Notes: generated by a model not told the origin, from the letters alone. A stretch of DNA of 64,000 nt from Nematostella vectensis (GCF_932526225.1 NC_064034.1:18660927-18724926); one strand, 5' to 3'; shown: positions 23,516 through 35,698, counted from the stretch's first letter. A program made the numbers and translations.

Positions 23516-26294
23516 TATTTCATTGTTAAGTGATAAGCTAAAAAATAATATAATGATTTCATTCTAACAAATGATAATCATTCTATCTGTTCGAGATCTC
23601 TGGCTGTCACTATAGTTACGTTTCTTCGTATCACTCGAGAATATATAGAAAATGATTTACTTCGTCCCAAAAGTAACACTGTCATGTAGATTAACCTGTA
23701 TAAAACCCGCAGAATCCCCCATTCGCTGTCTGCGCCATTGTTACAGTAAATCGTAATCATTATCAGCCTTTTGTTCTGTTGTTTGTCCCGTCTCCACCTG
23801 ATAAAACCTTCACACACGGAATCTTGCATGAGTTTCTTTTAGTTTTCACACCTACTACACGAAAAGTCTTTTTTTTTTTTCTATTACAATTCAATTAAAC
23901 AATTAAACGAAATCTTGCTTGACGATATAACTTTGGACACAACAAAAATAATTTTAAAAGCTTTAGTAGAAAAACGTCAAAGCGAATTCGTGTAATCATG
24001 TGCAAACCTAGTCTCCTTTGAAGCCGCCCGCTTGGCTCGGACCATAAAAAGGCGACGCTCTACTCGATCTAAAAAGCTTCAAACATCTCAGTAGGTAAGG
24101 AAACAGGGAATAGTACTATTAATATAAATTTATAATAGCATTGCTGTGCCCGTCTTTTATGCAGCAGCTTTTAAAGCATTTCGTGCTCTCAATGTATTTA
24201 TTGATAAAAGGATGAACAGGGGAACAGAGTGCGCAAGTTTTCCTCCTTTACAAAGCGGACTTACATACAATCGGTATAGCAGGTACCTGAGTTTAAGTTC
24301 TTGCATGTTGGTAAACGATATGCAGAAAAGTTAAATAAATAGGATTTTGAGTGAAAGTTTAATTACTCGGTGATAATACAAACTTCTGTATAAGGAAATA
24401 TTAGTAATCCAGTGACCTAGTCATGTGATAGCTGACTTGTCTAGATCTTATTCAAACACTGCTTCTATAAGGAGTCTTGCATGATTGTTTCTACATCGAT
24501 ATCAGCGATATCAAGAGAGTGATTTATGCTACACTACAAACGTGCACTGAGTAAAGCCCCCTTTTTACGGTCAAAAGCATCCAAAGACCAACCCACAGCC
24601 AGCCCTTTGTGACGCAACAACAACATGTTCAAAGAGGGATAAACGTGACCCGCCCACAATCCTTATTACTACCCAAAAAACAATACAGTAGTAGCCAAAT
24701 AAACGTGACGTAATCCTTGGATTCGCTCCTTGTCTGTTCTTCTACAAATCAAGCGAATCATCCTTTTTTGTTTTCAAGAGGCATATTCAACTGTATTGAT
24801 GAGGTTTTGTGGTCTATTGTTTTACGTTGTTTTTCCAAGCTAGAGCATAGTTTAGTAGAGGGAGCCTAACTATGGCTAGAGGGATCAGATAAAAACAACA
24901 CGAATAATATATCTCTTATATTTCTTACAAAATATATTGAGATCATTAATAAGTAGTTTTATAGTTTTACCTCACGTGATTTTTTTAGATAAATGGCGCG
25001 CACACATTTACCTCTAAGTCACAACCTAATTCACTCGTGAATGTCTTGTGACTTAACGCTTCGTTACACTAGTTAGTCGCAAGTATTGACAAAACGGCTA
25101 ATATACATCCACAACTTACGTGCAGCTGATATCAACACCAGAAAAGGCAATTTGAAAAAATTTAGTTTGAGTTCGATAAAGTAATGTCAATAGCACTATA
25201 ATGGCTTTCCATTGGCATTTAGAGAATCAAAGATTTCTTGATATAAGCCAATAAGGGAAATAAGGGCGCAGGGCGAAATCGTGCGACAAGCTCTGTTCAC
25301 CACTGATTACTAATACTAGCTGCTCCCTTGCTACCACCAGCGTGTAAACATTTTTTTACACTGCTTTTTATTGTAACCACCGATTTTCATTGAAATGTAG
25401 ATAGGAATGATGGCACCACCGAAAAAAAATATCCCCCCCTTGACTTCCAAGCTTAACTAAAAGAGCGCTTCTAGGCAGACCCCTAAAGAAGCCGATTACT
25501 AGTTTATTGTGTATTTTAATGAATCAGAATAACATTACCGTGCAGTTTTGCACGCGTCGTGGTGTTCAAATTATTCAAATACGTCACCAAGGTAGTATTC
25601 CGCCGTATCAGATGCGGCTATTGCATTACTTTGAAACACTCCATCAGCAATTGAAATAGATGGAAACCCAATCAAGAAAAAAAATATTGACCTTGATTTG
25701 GTATCTGCTTCACTCATCAGAGATGCTGTGCACAGCTAGAGCATAAAAGAAACGATATATTTGCATACGATTACTTTTACAGAAAAGACTTTTAGATCGT
25801 ATAAAGGGCGCGTTTCATGTTGATCGTAAAAATGTTTCTCAGAAAATCGAAGAGTAAGCTTCAATGCATCAACAAAGCTTCATTTTTGTCATTTCCCGTA
25901 GAAATAAAAAGCCCTGATGATGGACAGAAATTAAAATGCAGCAGCCAAGGTGATATACTTAGCAGCACTCGCAGGCAAAATAACCCGGTTAAACTGGTTT
26001 TAGGGTTATTCTAGGTCGCAAGACGCCTCTGCCTCGCCCCCCTACCAGACACCGTAACACTGAACTTGAGAGGGCTATCCACTTTGCACATGAGCGTATG
26101 CTTTGAGAGGGCTTAATAAATAATCTTGAGACAACTAGTAGTAACGTGCACACAGAACTGACACCTAGCTAGAGAAAGTCACATGGCCAAGGTTAAATAT
26201 TTTCTAGTGTGACAGCTGAAATCGTGAAGCCCAAAAATGCGAAACTTGATCTTTTGAACGACTTCTATATTTACAACTATCATTTGCCCCAAAG
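23516..26294. other. Intergenic region
   Basis: No coding region is recognised. One weak promoter-like site is a CATAAAAAGG box at about 24042 followed by CATCTCAGTAG and a GTAAGG donor (GT at 24095-24096), resembling a short non-coding first exon, but no downstream exon was found. The rest is AT-rich without clear repeats. Confidence 0.4.
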
Positions 26295-27078
26295 CTTGAA
26301 GGATGTTAGTAAAACGTGGAACGGGGAGCGAGGAACAGGGATCTGGGAACGAGTGATCAGCGGTAGGGCACAGCGATGTAGCAAACTCACGTGCGTCTCT
26401 TTGGCTCTTCTCTCGTTAAAATGGATGGTAAGTGAAATCTCTGACTCTGTTTCTAAGAATTATGAATAATTCATGCGCCCATTGAATCAAATCTAATGCG
26501 TTTTTCTTATTTTAGATGTGATAGAGATCAAGTCAAGTGAAAGGTATGTTGAAAGGGATAATATGATAACAGTGTGCTTGGGTAGTTTAGTGCGAGCTAA
26601 AATCGCAATGGTTAACTTGAAAAGAGATTTATGGAAACAGATTTTGAATCCGTGGATATTTCTGCAATCCTACATTGCCATGACTTCAAATTCTCATCCC
26701 ATAGTGATGAAAAGCACTCTTTACAAATTTGAGGTGCTATTTTCAGTATTTTTATGATTATTGATGTTGAAAGCTGCTCATCATTATTATATCATTATTA
26801 TCATATTATCCCTTTCAACATACCTTTCACTTGACTTGATCTCTATCACATCTAAAATAAGAGAAACGTATTAGATTTGATTCAATGGGCGCATGAATTA
26901 TTCATAATTCTTAGAAACAGAGTCAGAGATTTCACTTACCATCCATTTTAACAAGAGAAGAGCCAAAGAGACGCACGTGAGGTTGCTACATCGCTGTGCC
27001 CTACCGCTGATCACTCGTTCCCAGATCCCTGTTCCCCGCTCCCCGTTCCCCGTTCCTCGTTTTAGTAACATCCAAGTT
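26295..27078. repeat. Long inverted repeat (arms about 275 bp, loop about 230 bp)
   Basis: The left arm (about 26295-26569) and right arm (about 26799-27078) are reverse complements at roughly 95 percent by eye. The main difference is a small length change in a GGGGA-rich stretch. Each arm holds the same layout: a GC-rich leader, a pyrimidine-rich TCTCTTTGGCTCTTCTCTC, ATGGATG followed by GTAAGT, then about 90 bp to TTTTCTTATTTTAG. The arm therefore looks like the first exon, first intron and second-exon start of a gene copied in inverted orientation. A transcript through it would form a long hairpin. Confidence 0.85.
26421..26757 (+). CDS. Candidate two-exon small protein inside the inverted repeat (weak)
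   Basis: Splicing ATGGATG (26421-26427) to the acceptor at 26514-26515 would join 7 and 242 coding bases (exon 26516-26757) in phase into an 82-residue protein starting MDDVIEIKSSERYVERD. Donor (GTAAGT) and acceptor (TTTTCTTATTTTAG) are both good. The second half runs out of the arm into the loop, and I recognise no family. It may be the truncated copy of a gene whose full version lies elsewhere; the opposite arm carries the same start on the minus strand but reaches a stop soon after the arm. Confidence 0.25.
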
Positions 27079-29060
27079 GAAGTGTAGTCTGTGTGTATGT
27101 TTTTCTATTTGATGTTCAGCGCTGTAAATAGAGCATCAGCCGACGAGATCGGAGATTGTTTATCCGCCGGGTTTTTGGGCGGAATGAAACGAGCGCTATC
27201 ATGGTTGAGAAAAAAAGAAAAATAAACTAACAAACAAAAGTGCGTTGTTTTGTTTTCTTGTGTTGAGCCTTTTGTGTCTTCTTTTTTCTGCATGATGATT
27301 GTATTTATTCCAACCAGTCCAAAACCAAGCTCAAGGTCACCCGAAAAAAATAAAAAACCCAGGTCATGTGAACGAATAACGCAGAACGCAGACTGTTACT
27401 TGTTGGTTATGATAAACACGTAAATTTGAATGCCAAAAGTTTTGAAACATAAAAACGTTTGCAAATGATTGTATTTTAGCACATCGCTTTAGCCAATCGA
27501 TTAACCTTTTTTCATCGGTATTCTCAAATTTATTAATAATATGCGCGATCTTTTGGCTGTCATTGGAGTATTGCCATTACCAAGTTCAATAAACTGAGTA
27601 ATGACCTCTTATTCCGTGTAACAGGAGTATTTCGATAAATCAGCGAAAAAAAATTAACAACAAAAAAAAAGACCAGGTTCTTTCTGTGGTCTTTCTTTGA
27701 CGGAATTAAATTGTAGCAGGTTTCCGGTGTCAAAGGTTTTACAAAGCCCGGGACCGGAAATCCTACTCCCATCCTTTGCCTAATTCATACATATTTAAAA
27801 TAAATTTAGGCGAATTTTACTTGTCAGAAGAAGATGTCTATTCTGGAATTCTTTATTATGCATTCAGTGTTGTTTTGATGCTTCAAGGCCAGCAAAGTCA
27901 AAAGAGCAGGAAAGTCTATGGAGGACACAAAGTGTTATTGAATATTGGGGTCATACTCCTATAGCGGAAACGGAAATCCGGAAAGAACGGTTCTTTTTTG
28001 CTCAATTGTATAGTCGGACAAGCCTCTAGCCGCTCCTTTTGATATTTCATTTGGATAAAGTACTTTAGTTTCAATAACAGACGAGCATATGATTCTTATT
28101 ACCATATGAACAATGGATAACCTTAGGTTTAGAAAATCAAGTTCGAGCATGTCAACAATACGTCTATTTCTATGTCCTAAAATTAGACCATTTTGAAAAC
28201 GCGTTTTATTTTTGAGAGAATTCTTGCGCATTTCTTGTCGTTAAAGGGCAAACGTTAGATAAAGGCGATCAACGAATCATTATCGTGTTGCGTTATAGGT
28301 CAAACAAATTGATTGCCTTTGAAAGGTTTTCAAAGATGGCACGACGCCATGATCTTCGAAATATCATCCGAACGTGACCAAAGCCCAAAGGGTCTGCAAT
28401 TTACATAGAGCTCAATTTACGCCTGCAAAATACATCCTTAGCAGTTATTCCTGCCACTTTATGCGTATACCATAACAGTGAGAACTGAAATTCGAGAAAA
28501 ATAGATTTAGCGAGTTAACGTTTTGATCAATCAGATAAGTCACGTCCAATTCGTGAGAATAACATTACATGTCACACATTCTAGCTTCCGTCAACAATGT
28601 CACATAATCACAAAACATTTATTTCGCAGCCATTAATTGGAGACAGAATACTGTCGTGCAGAATTATTTTGGAGGCGTTGATGGTACGTTTTCTAAGATT
28701 GAATACCGGGCAAGACAGATGTGCTAAAAATATTTCTAAGGCTGTGTGTCGGTTGGTTTGCATGCGTCATATGGATCGCTCGCTGAACGTGCTGTACACA
28801 AAGACAAGGGTCAAAATAGGCCAAAGTAACAAGGACTCCATCAGGAATGGATTTTGAGATTGTCGTCAGATTTTACATGATGTCTCACCTCTAGCCAGTG
28901 TCTGGCATCTAGATAAAAGAGTTAATCTTATGCTCATAGCATTAAGGTTGGCTATTATTTTGATGCGGTAAAGGAAAAAAAATAAAATATAAAAAAAAAA
29001 ATGAAAAAATACTCGACTCTGGGGTATAATTTGTGACTTACTTATTCTAAAAGCGACTGT
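27079..29060. other. Intergenic region before the heat-shock-type promoter
   Basis: No gene is recognised. Several 60-90 codon open frames exist on both strands, but none shows splice context, domains or repeats. Confidence 0.4.
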
Positions 29061-29067
29061 GTAATAT

Positions 29068-29152
29068 TCTAGGAACGCTCTGTTCTAGAAAACTCCAGAA
29101 TATTTCATCAGACGGTTATAGTTTCTAGAAAGTTCTGGAACAATCGCTAGAA
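29068..29152 (+). promoter_or_regulatory. Heat-shock elements
   Basis: A perfect four-unit heat-shock element, TTCTAGAAAGTTCTGGAA, occupies 29123-29140 (alternating TTC and GAA every 5 bases). A second one at 29083-29100 reads TTCTAGAAAACTCCAGAA, with three of four units matching. A further TTCTAGGAA at 29068-29076 is imperfect. Alternating nTTCn/nGAAn units are the known binding site of HSF trimers. The elements lie about 250 bp before the TATA box at 29389, so heat or proteotoxic-stress control of the gene is likely. Confidence 0.75.
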
Positions 29153-29367
29153 AACGATGCAATTAAATCAATTTTTCCTTCTAGTTTAAGCGGTGTGGAT
29201 TCGTTGTCCAAGAGTCGAGTTCGTGATATACGTTTTGCATCTCTAAATGATTATTTTCTCAATATACAGTCAGTATTTGCCAAACGTGACCGATCAATTT
29301 GTTTGGACTTGTGCCTCGATATGATAGGCTGAGGGTTCTAAAACCTTTTGTCTAAGTGATTGACAGG

Positions 29368-29395
29368 TGACGTCACACTAACAACGAGTATAAAA
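29368..29395 (+). promoter_or_regulatory. CRE and TATA box
   Basis: A perfect CRE, TGACGTCA (29368-29375), is followed 13 bases later by TATAAAA (29389-29395). Transcription should start near 29420. CRE sites bind CREB/ATF factors, so the promoter combines HSF and ATF-type inputs. Confidence 0.7.
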
Positions 29396-29419
29396 TAAGA
29401 TTTTTCTTTGTCAAACGCT

Positions 29420-29514
29420 CATCTGTTGCAAGAAGGCTACAATAACAGGACGCCGTACAAAGGCAGTATAGAGTTTTTCTGCTTCTGCACGGCTAAAAGC
29501 GAAAACAGAACACG
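29420..29514 (+). other. Non-coding first exon (5' UTR) of the flavodoxin-like gene
   Basis: From about 25 bases after the TATA box to a GTAAGC donor (GT at 29515-29516). No ATG is present in this stretch. The matching acceptor is TTATATTGCAG ending at 30543, giving a 5' UTR intron of about 1.03 kb. The next exon carries 45 more leader bases before the start codon. Confidence 0.6.
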
Positions 29515-30588
29515 GTAAGCAATCTTTTATTCAGTTGGTCGTAGTAGGTTTGGAAAATTTTGCTTCCTTTGCCATTTTCGCGTGAATTGATGCTTTTGCC
29601 ATTTCTCAACGAACGCAATACGTACTTACCTAGGTTCTCGACTTTCGGTAAAGATTTTGCTTTCGAACAAACTTATTAAATGGCCTTAAAGCAAGGTGTA
29701 TTATCTTAGAACATCGGTGTTTTAGCCTCCACTTTTTAAAGTAAAGTTATATTTTCATCGGTTGAGATTTTTTTTTCAGCTGCGAAGTACGTTTGAAAGG
29801 TCTTACTTTTTTTGTCGCTTTGGCTTGTGTTTTCTAGCTTAACTAAGTGCTCATTATTATGTTTCTATAAGCCTTTGGGTTATTCTTAGTAAAGAATCTA
29901 TTTCAAGCTAGAATGAGCTGAGGTTGCGAAAGTGTTATCACAGCGAGATCCACGTCCTTGCAATGTCGCTGTCATCTGAGTCCAAGCAAGCGGCGAAATC
30001 ATTTAGGCCGAAATTTGAAACTCTTGATTTATTCCTTCAAACTTACGAGATCTTCCTCTTTTCGCCGTAAAGTTAAAAAACAGTAATAGTCTGTTCGCTC
30101 TACACAATCTGTTATTTTTCTCGCACCAAGGAACGGTAAAACTGAAAGTGCTAGATCTGCCAATTTGGAAACACACTCGCAAGCAGTTTTGTGTTTGTTT
30201 CTGTTGATGTCAATTATAATATTTGGTCCTTGGTTGATTTGGCTGATGTTAGTTTCTTCAGCTCTCTGGTTTGATTAAAACTCACTCTCTCCTTATTTAG
30301 ATCAGGAAAATTAAAAGCGAGAAAGAGAACTGACGTTTGAATATTTTATAGCTAAGAAAATTTGTCCGTCGACCCGGTTTCTATCGCCGGTTGGAAACTT
30401 GTCTATATACTTGTCCTACTAGCTGTCATGCTTCTCTCTTACTTTTTTCTTCGGGTTTAAACCTCACTTTTTTGTATTACGCTTATACCTATCATGACGC
30501 TTTAACCATAAACCTGACCTCTTGTGTTCTGTTTATATTGCAGATCGGGTCTTCTTGTCGTCTAAATTCTGCTTAAAGAAAAGACAAA

Positions 30589-31828
30589 ATGAAGATAGTC
30601 CTGTTTGCTGATTTCGTTGCAACATCTCACGGCCTTACCCAGGCACAATACGTCCTAAAACACCTATGTGAACAAGGCCACTGCATTTCTCTCTTTGGTA
30701 AGTTTTTCTTTACCACAACAATGGAATTTTTTTTTCGCAAGTCCCTGGAGAACCCTGTTTGGCCCTCTTCCAGAAAAAATATCCCTTGACAGTTTTAGCC
30801 CGGGTATTGTTTTCCGGAGCATTATCTTCCAGTCCAATCATGTTTTTTTTCGCCCACACAACGGTTGCGTTACCAATTTGATTAGAGAAAAAAAAACCCG
30901 TTTAGACTTTTATGTTGCTCGTTATCTTGAATTTAGCGTTGTTTTCAAGTGTTTTGTATTTCAAGGCTCAAGTCACGTGCATTTAATTACCTCGTGTAAT
31001 TACTGTGTTTTTATGAATTAGAATTTTCGATGAGATTTTTGTTTAAACCAGCTTTTTGATGCCCTTTTTCACAATGGCAAATTCTTTTACCTTTTTCCGT
31101 AGTAGGATTTCAGCTGGAATAGTATACGGCAACGGATAATTGAAGATTTAAAGCGTGTTTTTTATGTTAATTATTTTCTCCAACTGTTGATTTAAATATT
31201 TGCCGGTGGCATCGAAGCCCAAGTTTATCACTCTCAAACCAATTCATGATTTTACTAGCAGATTATACTTTCGCCTTTAGATTGAACAGCCGAAATTTTT
31301 GGTGTTGTTTTACTTGATGTGAAAAACAAATGGTGGTTGTTTAGGATTCTTTCTCATCGTTTGTTTTTCATAACAAAACAGATGAGTTAATTATTTAGTA
31401 TTTGTCACCTTATATCACTTTCTTGTTTTCCAACAGAATGCTCAGATGTGAGTGTACCCATCTTAATCTATGAAGAACCAAGCACAGTTATCCGTGGCAA
31501 CTATGAAGAACCATTACATTTACTAGAGAGAAAAGTGGTAGAGGCAGATGCTATCCTCTTGGTCACAGATCGGGAAACATATGACACACCCAAGTCATTG
31601 ATATCGGTAAAGAAGTACTTTAGAGGTTGCAATTATGCATGGAAACCGTACGGCATTAACTGCTTGCTGCTCGGAGGATCTGTCCATAGCAGGAAGGTGG
31701 CAATGGCGCTGCGATCTCTACTTGAAGGTTCTGACTACATGTCTGGGTGCCTGCCTCATCGTTGTTCCTGGACAGAGATGTACTCTGTTGATGCAAGTCT
31801 GGAAACACCGGGCCCATGCGTCCTATAG
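30589..31828 (+). CDS. Flavodoxin-like protein, NADPH-dependent FMN reductase family, probably stress-inducible
   Basis: Coding exons are 30589-30697 and 31437-31828 (intron GTAAGT...TTTTCCAACAG), joined in phase to give 166 residues. The start has A at -3 and is the first ATG after the non-coding exon. The order of elements fits the flavodoxin-like fold: strand 1 and phosphate-loop region KIVLFADFVATSHG (2-15), a helix ending HLCEQGH, IYEEP, then the central VVEADAILLVTDRETYDTPKSLI, where reductases place the FMN-binding loop. Then come WKPYGINCLLLGGS and AMALRSLL, matching the KP..I...GG...A..LR pattern of NADPH-dependent FMN reductases. Those enzymes pass electrons from NAD(P)H through FMN to flavins, quinones or azo compounds. 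The loop residues differ from the usual ones, so flavin binding is probable but not certain. No signal peptide is seen. The upstream HSF, CRE and TATA sites suggest induction by stress. A polyadenylation signal lies at 32154. Confidence 0.7.
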
Positions 31829-32153
31829 CATATTTTTTAAAATTCACCATTCATGGGTAGTTACTGTGTTATAGCAGTTGGACAAAAAGGAACTTGAGAC
31901 TGGATGAATGCCTTCTATGAAGGACTTTGACAACAGCTAAACTGCTCTGTGTCTTAGGGTTGTTCTTCTTTATTCTATATGTAGTTCTTGTCACTCATTT
32001 CTATGTTTTCAAAGGTTCTGTTCGTGTTCAGTCCAGTTTGGAGTCTGAAGTCTCAAGCATTCACTAGATCATTTTGTATAGATTAACTTAAGAAATATTT
32101 GTGGATTAGGGTTGTATATAAAAATAGAAAATAGAAACGACAGTTTTATTGTA

Positions 32154-32159
32154 AATAAA
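32154..32159 (+). terminator. Polyadenylation signal of the flavodoxin-like gene
   Basis: AATAAA about 325 bases after the stop codon, followed about 20 bases later by a GT-rich stretch. It bounds the transcript at about 32180. Confidence 0.6.
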
Positions 32160-33578
32160 GATATTCAATGGCAAATGTAGTCTCCTTGTATTTTCAAGCC
32201 ATAGGGAGAAATGATTCATAAATAAGATTTTGCTCACAATAGTCAGTTACAATTGTGGTAAGATATTTATCCAAATATAACCCATTAGAAAATATTCTAA
32301 AAAGAAATGGAGATGAGGGAATGTAATACAGTCACTGCTGATGGTTTAAAGATGCAGTAGTGGATCCAGGGGGAAGGTTTAGGAAATTACAGTACACTCC
32401 CCCCTTTGAGCTGCCAAGTAAAATTTTTATATATAGCCGCTGTGAACGAAAAAGGCTGGTACTCGAACTCGTTTGTCAGGGTACTTTGTTAGATAAACAA
32501 AGACATCGCAAAAGAGGGAGGCATCGACAATGCTCTTTATAGCATTTTATATATATATGTTTCCAGTTTTTTGAACAAACACAACTTGGATGAAATGTAG
32601 ACAAGAAAGCCTGTTGAAAAATCCAGTTTGAAAAATTATGGGCAACAAGGTATACAAGTACGGGACAGAACTAGTTTTTCTCTACCACTCCTGACTCAAA
32701 AGGCTAACATAGGCCATCAAGGCCTATGGCGAAAAACGAATGTAATTCTTTTTTTTAATGTAATGTTTTTTGATATTCTAGACTTTTATAGGTATAATAC
32801 AAAACTGGTCTTCGTAAATGGGGGACTGTCCCATTCGCAACGATGATTAATTGGTTTCCGAGGGATTAACAAACATCTACAATACCTAGTCTCCTTGTTA
32901 TTGTTTCTCATCACGTCCTTATGCCAGAGCCTAGCGGTTGGTCTTGGAACAAAGAATATCACCGAATAGAGTAACAATATCAACAAGTGTGTATATAACC
33001 AGGAAGGAGGTACGCTTTTATAGATATAATATTGAGGTATATTGATGAGATATAATAAGATCTTTTAAGAAAGATCCTACATATTCTTTTGCAGTCGTGG
33101 TGGTGATGCGAGGGGGTGGGGGGAATTGTGGATGCGCTAGCCTCTTGGTCAAACAATAGCGTCAGAAGCGCGCCTTTCTCGGACGTGATCATAAATTCAA
33201 TATCTCATTCATTATGTAGAGCGTCGTCGTTGGTGTTTCCCTTAAAAGTAGAACATTGTCTAAGTACCTAATCATTATGCGGGCATCCTAAACATCTCAA
33301 AAGGCCTCTGTCTAGAAGATACGTCAAAAAAGACTCGCATAAAGAAGCTGGGCTAGATAAAATAAGAACAGAAAAGGAGACCTCTAATTTATAGAACGTA
33401 AAAATTATCACACATGGTGAAATTGTAAAACTAGGTACATCTCCGAAAAAATTCCATGGGAAAAATTTCTATGTGCGACTACTGCAAAAATACCTTACCG
33501 AAATCAAGCACAATAAACAAAAAGTGAAACAAAATATATCTATTTTAAGCAAACATACACAACTTGCCCCAATATGCC

Positions 33579-33866
33579 TGGCGCACACGGTGAGGAAAAT
33601 TTCACGCTTGCACTTAGCTCACCATACCCTGGGTACCAGAGGCTCTAAGCTTCGCGGCGAAAACGTTTCGCGAAGCTCGGAGCCTCTTGTACGAAGATAT
33701 GCTCACTGCCTCGCGTGACCAGAAACTCACAGCTCAAGCAGGAGAGACTTTTGCCTCAGTTGCTCGTGAAACGTAACTCGCTCGATGGACGTCCGCACAC
33801 TGTGGGTTTTTGGCCTCCCGAGGCAGTGAGGAAAGTGCACGAGTGAAATTTCTCTCACCGCGCGCT
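33579..33866. mobile_element. Foldback element with several nested inverted repeats
   Basis: The left end GCGCACACGGTGAGGAAAATT is inverted at the right end as AAATTTCTCTCACCGCGCGC. Inside, GAGGCTCTAAGCTTCGCG (about 33640) faces CGCGAAGCTCGGAGCCTC (about 33672), and CTCACTGCCTCG (about 33704) faces CGAGGCAGTGAG (about 33819). The element could fold into a branched structure. No coding capacity. Confidence 0.55.
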
Positions 33867-34291
33867 TAAGGGGAGACACGCAAAGATCTTGTCCCTCAAG
33901 GCGTTTTGCAGGACTTGTCATATCTGGCGGGCCTTGGGTAGACTACGGGGAGACAGGGCGGTAAAATGTTGGGGTCCTTTCAATGTTCAAGAAATCCTGG
34001 GTACGATTTTGATTATAACTCTCCTTACGCAAGCCACGTGGTGATTAAAAAATCCGAAATATTATTGAGGGGTGGTTCGGCACGGTGACTACAGATTTTC
34101 CACACATGAATATGTTCGGCCGCTGAGAATGTCATGTAGGTATAATGTATGCAGTAATAATAAATTGGCGCTTTTATAGAGCTGCAGGGCGTCCCTTGAG
34201 CAGCTGCATAATTCAAATCTTATATTTCCCGGGTTGTAACAGACACTCGCTCAGCATGAGACTGCAATATCGTCGTTGCAGGTTGCCTTTA

Positions 34292-34332
34292 TGCAATCTT
34301 AGAAATATCAATACTTGATTTCTAAGATTGCA
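34292..34332. repeat. Perfect 15-bp stem hairpin
   Basis: TGCAATCTTAGAAAT, an 11-base loop, then ATTTCTAAGATTGCA, with no mismatch. The stem is short for a standard microRNA precursor. It could be a small foldback or an end of a degraded element. Confidence 0.6.
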
Positions 34333-35064
34333 TGGTCAGTTTTGCCCTGACACTCTGCGCTTCGAGTAAATTACTGGTAAATGTAATCTCCCCACCCCTA
34401 TAAAAAAAATGAAAAGTGAAAAACGGTTCCACTGGGAGAAAATTTAATTCGGAGCTGTTAAGCTCAAGGGTATTCTCTATGGCCTTTAGAGAAAAAGCTC
34501 GCCTTGGACTGGATTATAAATAAAACCCTCGGTCACGAGCCTCAATCGTTGCTCTGGCGGCAAAGACCGTTTCTTGTCCAAGTTTCGAGGGGGGGAGGGG
34601 GAGGTATTTAGGAAAGTGTTAAGGTTGCTCGTCGGAAAATGGAATTTTAGCAATGAGAGGTGATTTCCCTGCCTTTGCATTGCTCTCGACGGAGTGACCT
34701 TGACATCTAGCAGTGAGGTTAGGGGAGTCAAGATTAAATTACAATGTATAAACGGGTGATTATTACATAATGAGAAATACTAACAAATCATTGATTTCTC
34801 TTTTTTTTGTACATTAATTTGTCGAAGGGGAACGATTATCATTAATCTAGCAGGTAAGAATGGAGAGACAGGTTTTGATAGAAAGAAACATTGCAGTCAC
34901 TGATGTTCCATAGATGCGATCCTGCCAGACTGAAATCTGCCAGACTGAAATCTGAACCGTGTTTTCTACGTGGAATCACACATTCTTACGAGGAACTAAA
35001 ACGATAATCAACGTGGACAACATGCAAAACAGCGGCCCAAAATGCTGTTCGGGCGCGCGAATGA

Positions 35065-35698
35065 AAAGTCACAAATAGATACCTTTATTCTGGTCCTATT
35101 ACCTTTCTTCTGGTCCTATTATTTAGCTTAAAACTGTTTAGAAATGTCTAAATATTGTTAAATGTTCCTTTTTTAGAATGCTAAAATATAAGCAATCAAA
35201 GGCGCCGGCTATTAGTTTTTGTTTGGTTCTTACTGGCCGGGAAAATAATTTTCTAACAAATCACTCTATCAATTCCGTCTGAAACCAATTTCAGAATCGT
35301 TTACACTGCTATGCTGGGTCTGTTTGACCTGGAATTGATTCGTTTGGATTTCGGGTCTCAAAGAAAAGTCAGACTGGCGGCCACCTTTGCAGAATCTGTG
35401 GATACTGGATTGCACCATGACAGGTTCTCCAATAGGGTTTTGGATTCCGCATCCTAGCGTGTGAATTCCGGATTCCATGTGGGTTTTTTTCCCGTGGATG
35501 CCGGATTCCATTTTTGTTTCCAGGATTCTTGTATTCCGGATTCCACCGTAAGTCTTGGATTCCGAATCCTACTGTGTGGATTCCGGATTCTAGTAGCATG
35601 GATTCCGGATTTTCAAGTCTTATTTTTTTCATGGATTCCGGATTACCTGTCATGGGGCGAACTGGAGGAGCAGAATAAAGGTATCTATTTGTGACTTT
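35065..35698. mobile_element. 634-bp inverted-repeat element with internal GGATTCCGGATTC repeats
   Basis: A perfect 28-bp inverted repeat bounds it: AAAGTCACAAATAGATACC starts at 35065, and its complement GGTATCTATTTGTGACTTT ends at 35698. From about 35437 to 35650 a GGATTCCGGATTC-like word recurs at irregular short spacing, giving low-complexity frames with NPESM and GIQ/GIH repeats. Just inside the left end, TTCTGGTCCTATTA is repeated in tandem. There is no transposase and no obvious target duplication. Confidence 0.6.

Noticed and set aside
24030-24100. CATAAAAAGG box with a downstream GTAAGG donor as a gene start
   Set aside because: No coding exon with a matching acceptor could be found downstream; kept only as a note in the intergenic entry.
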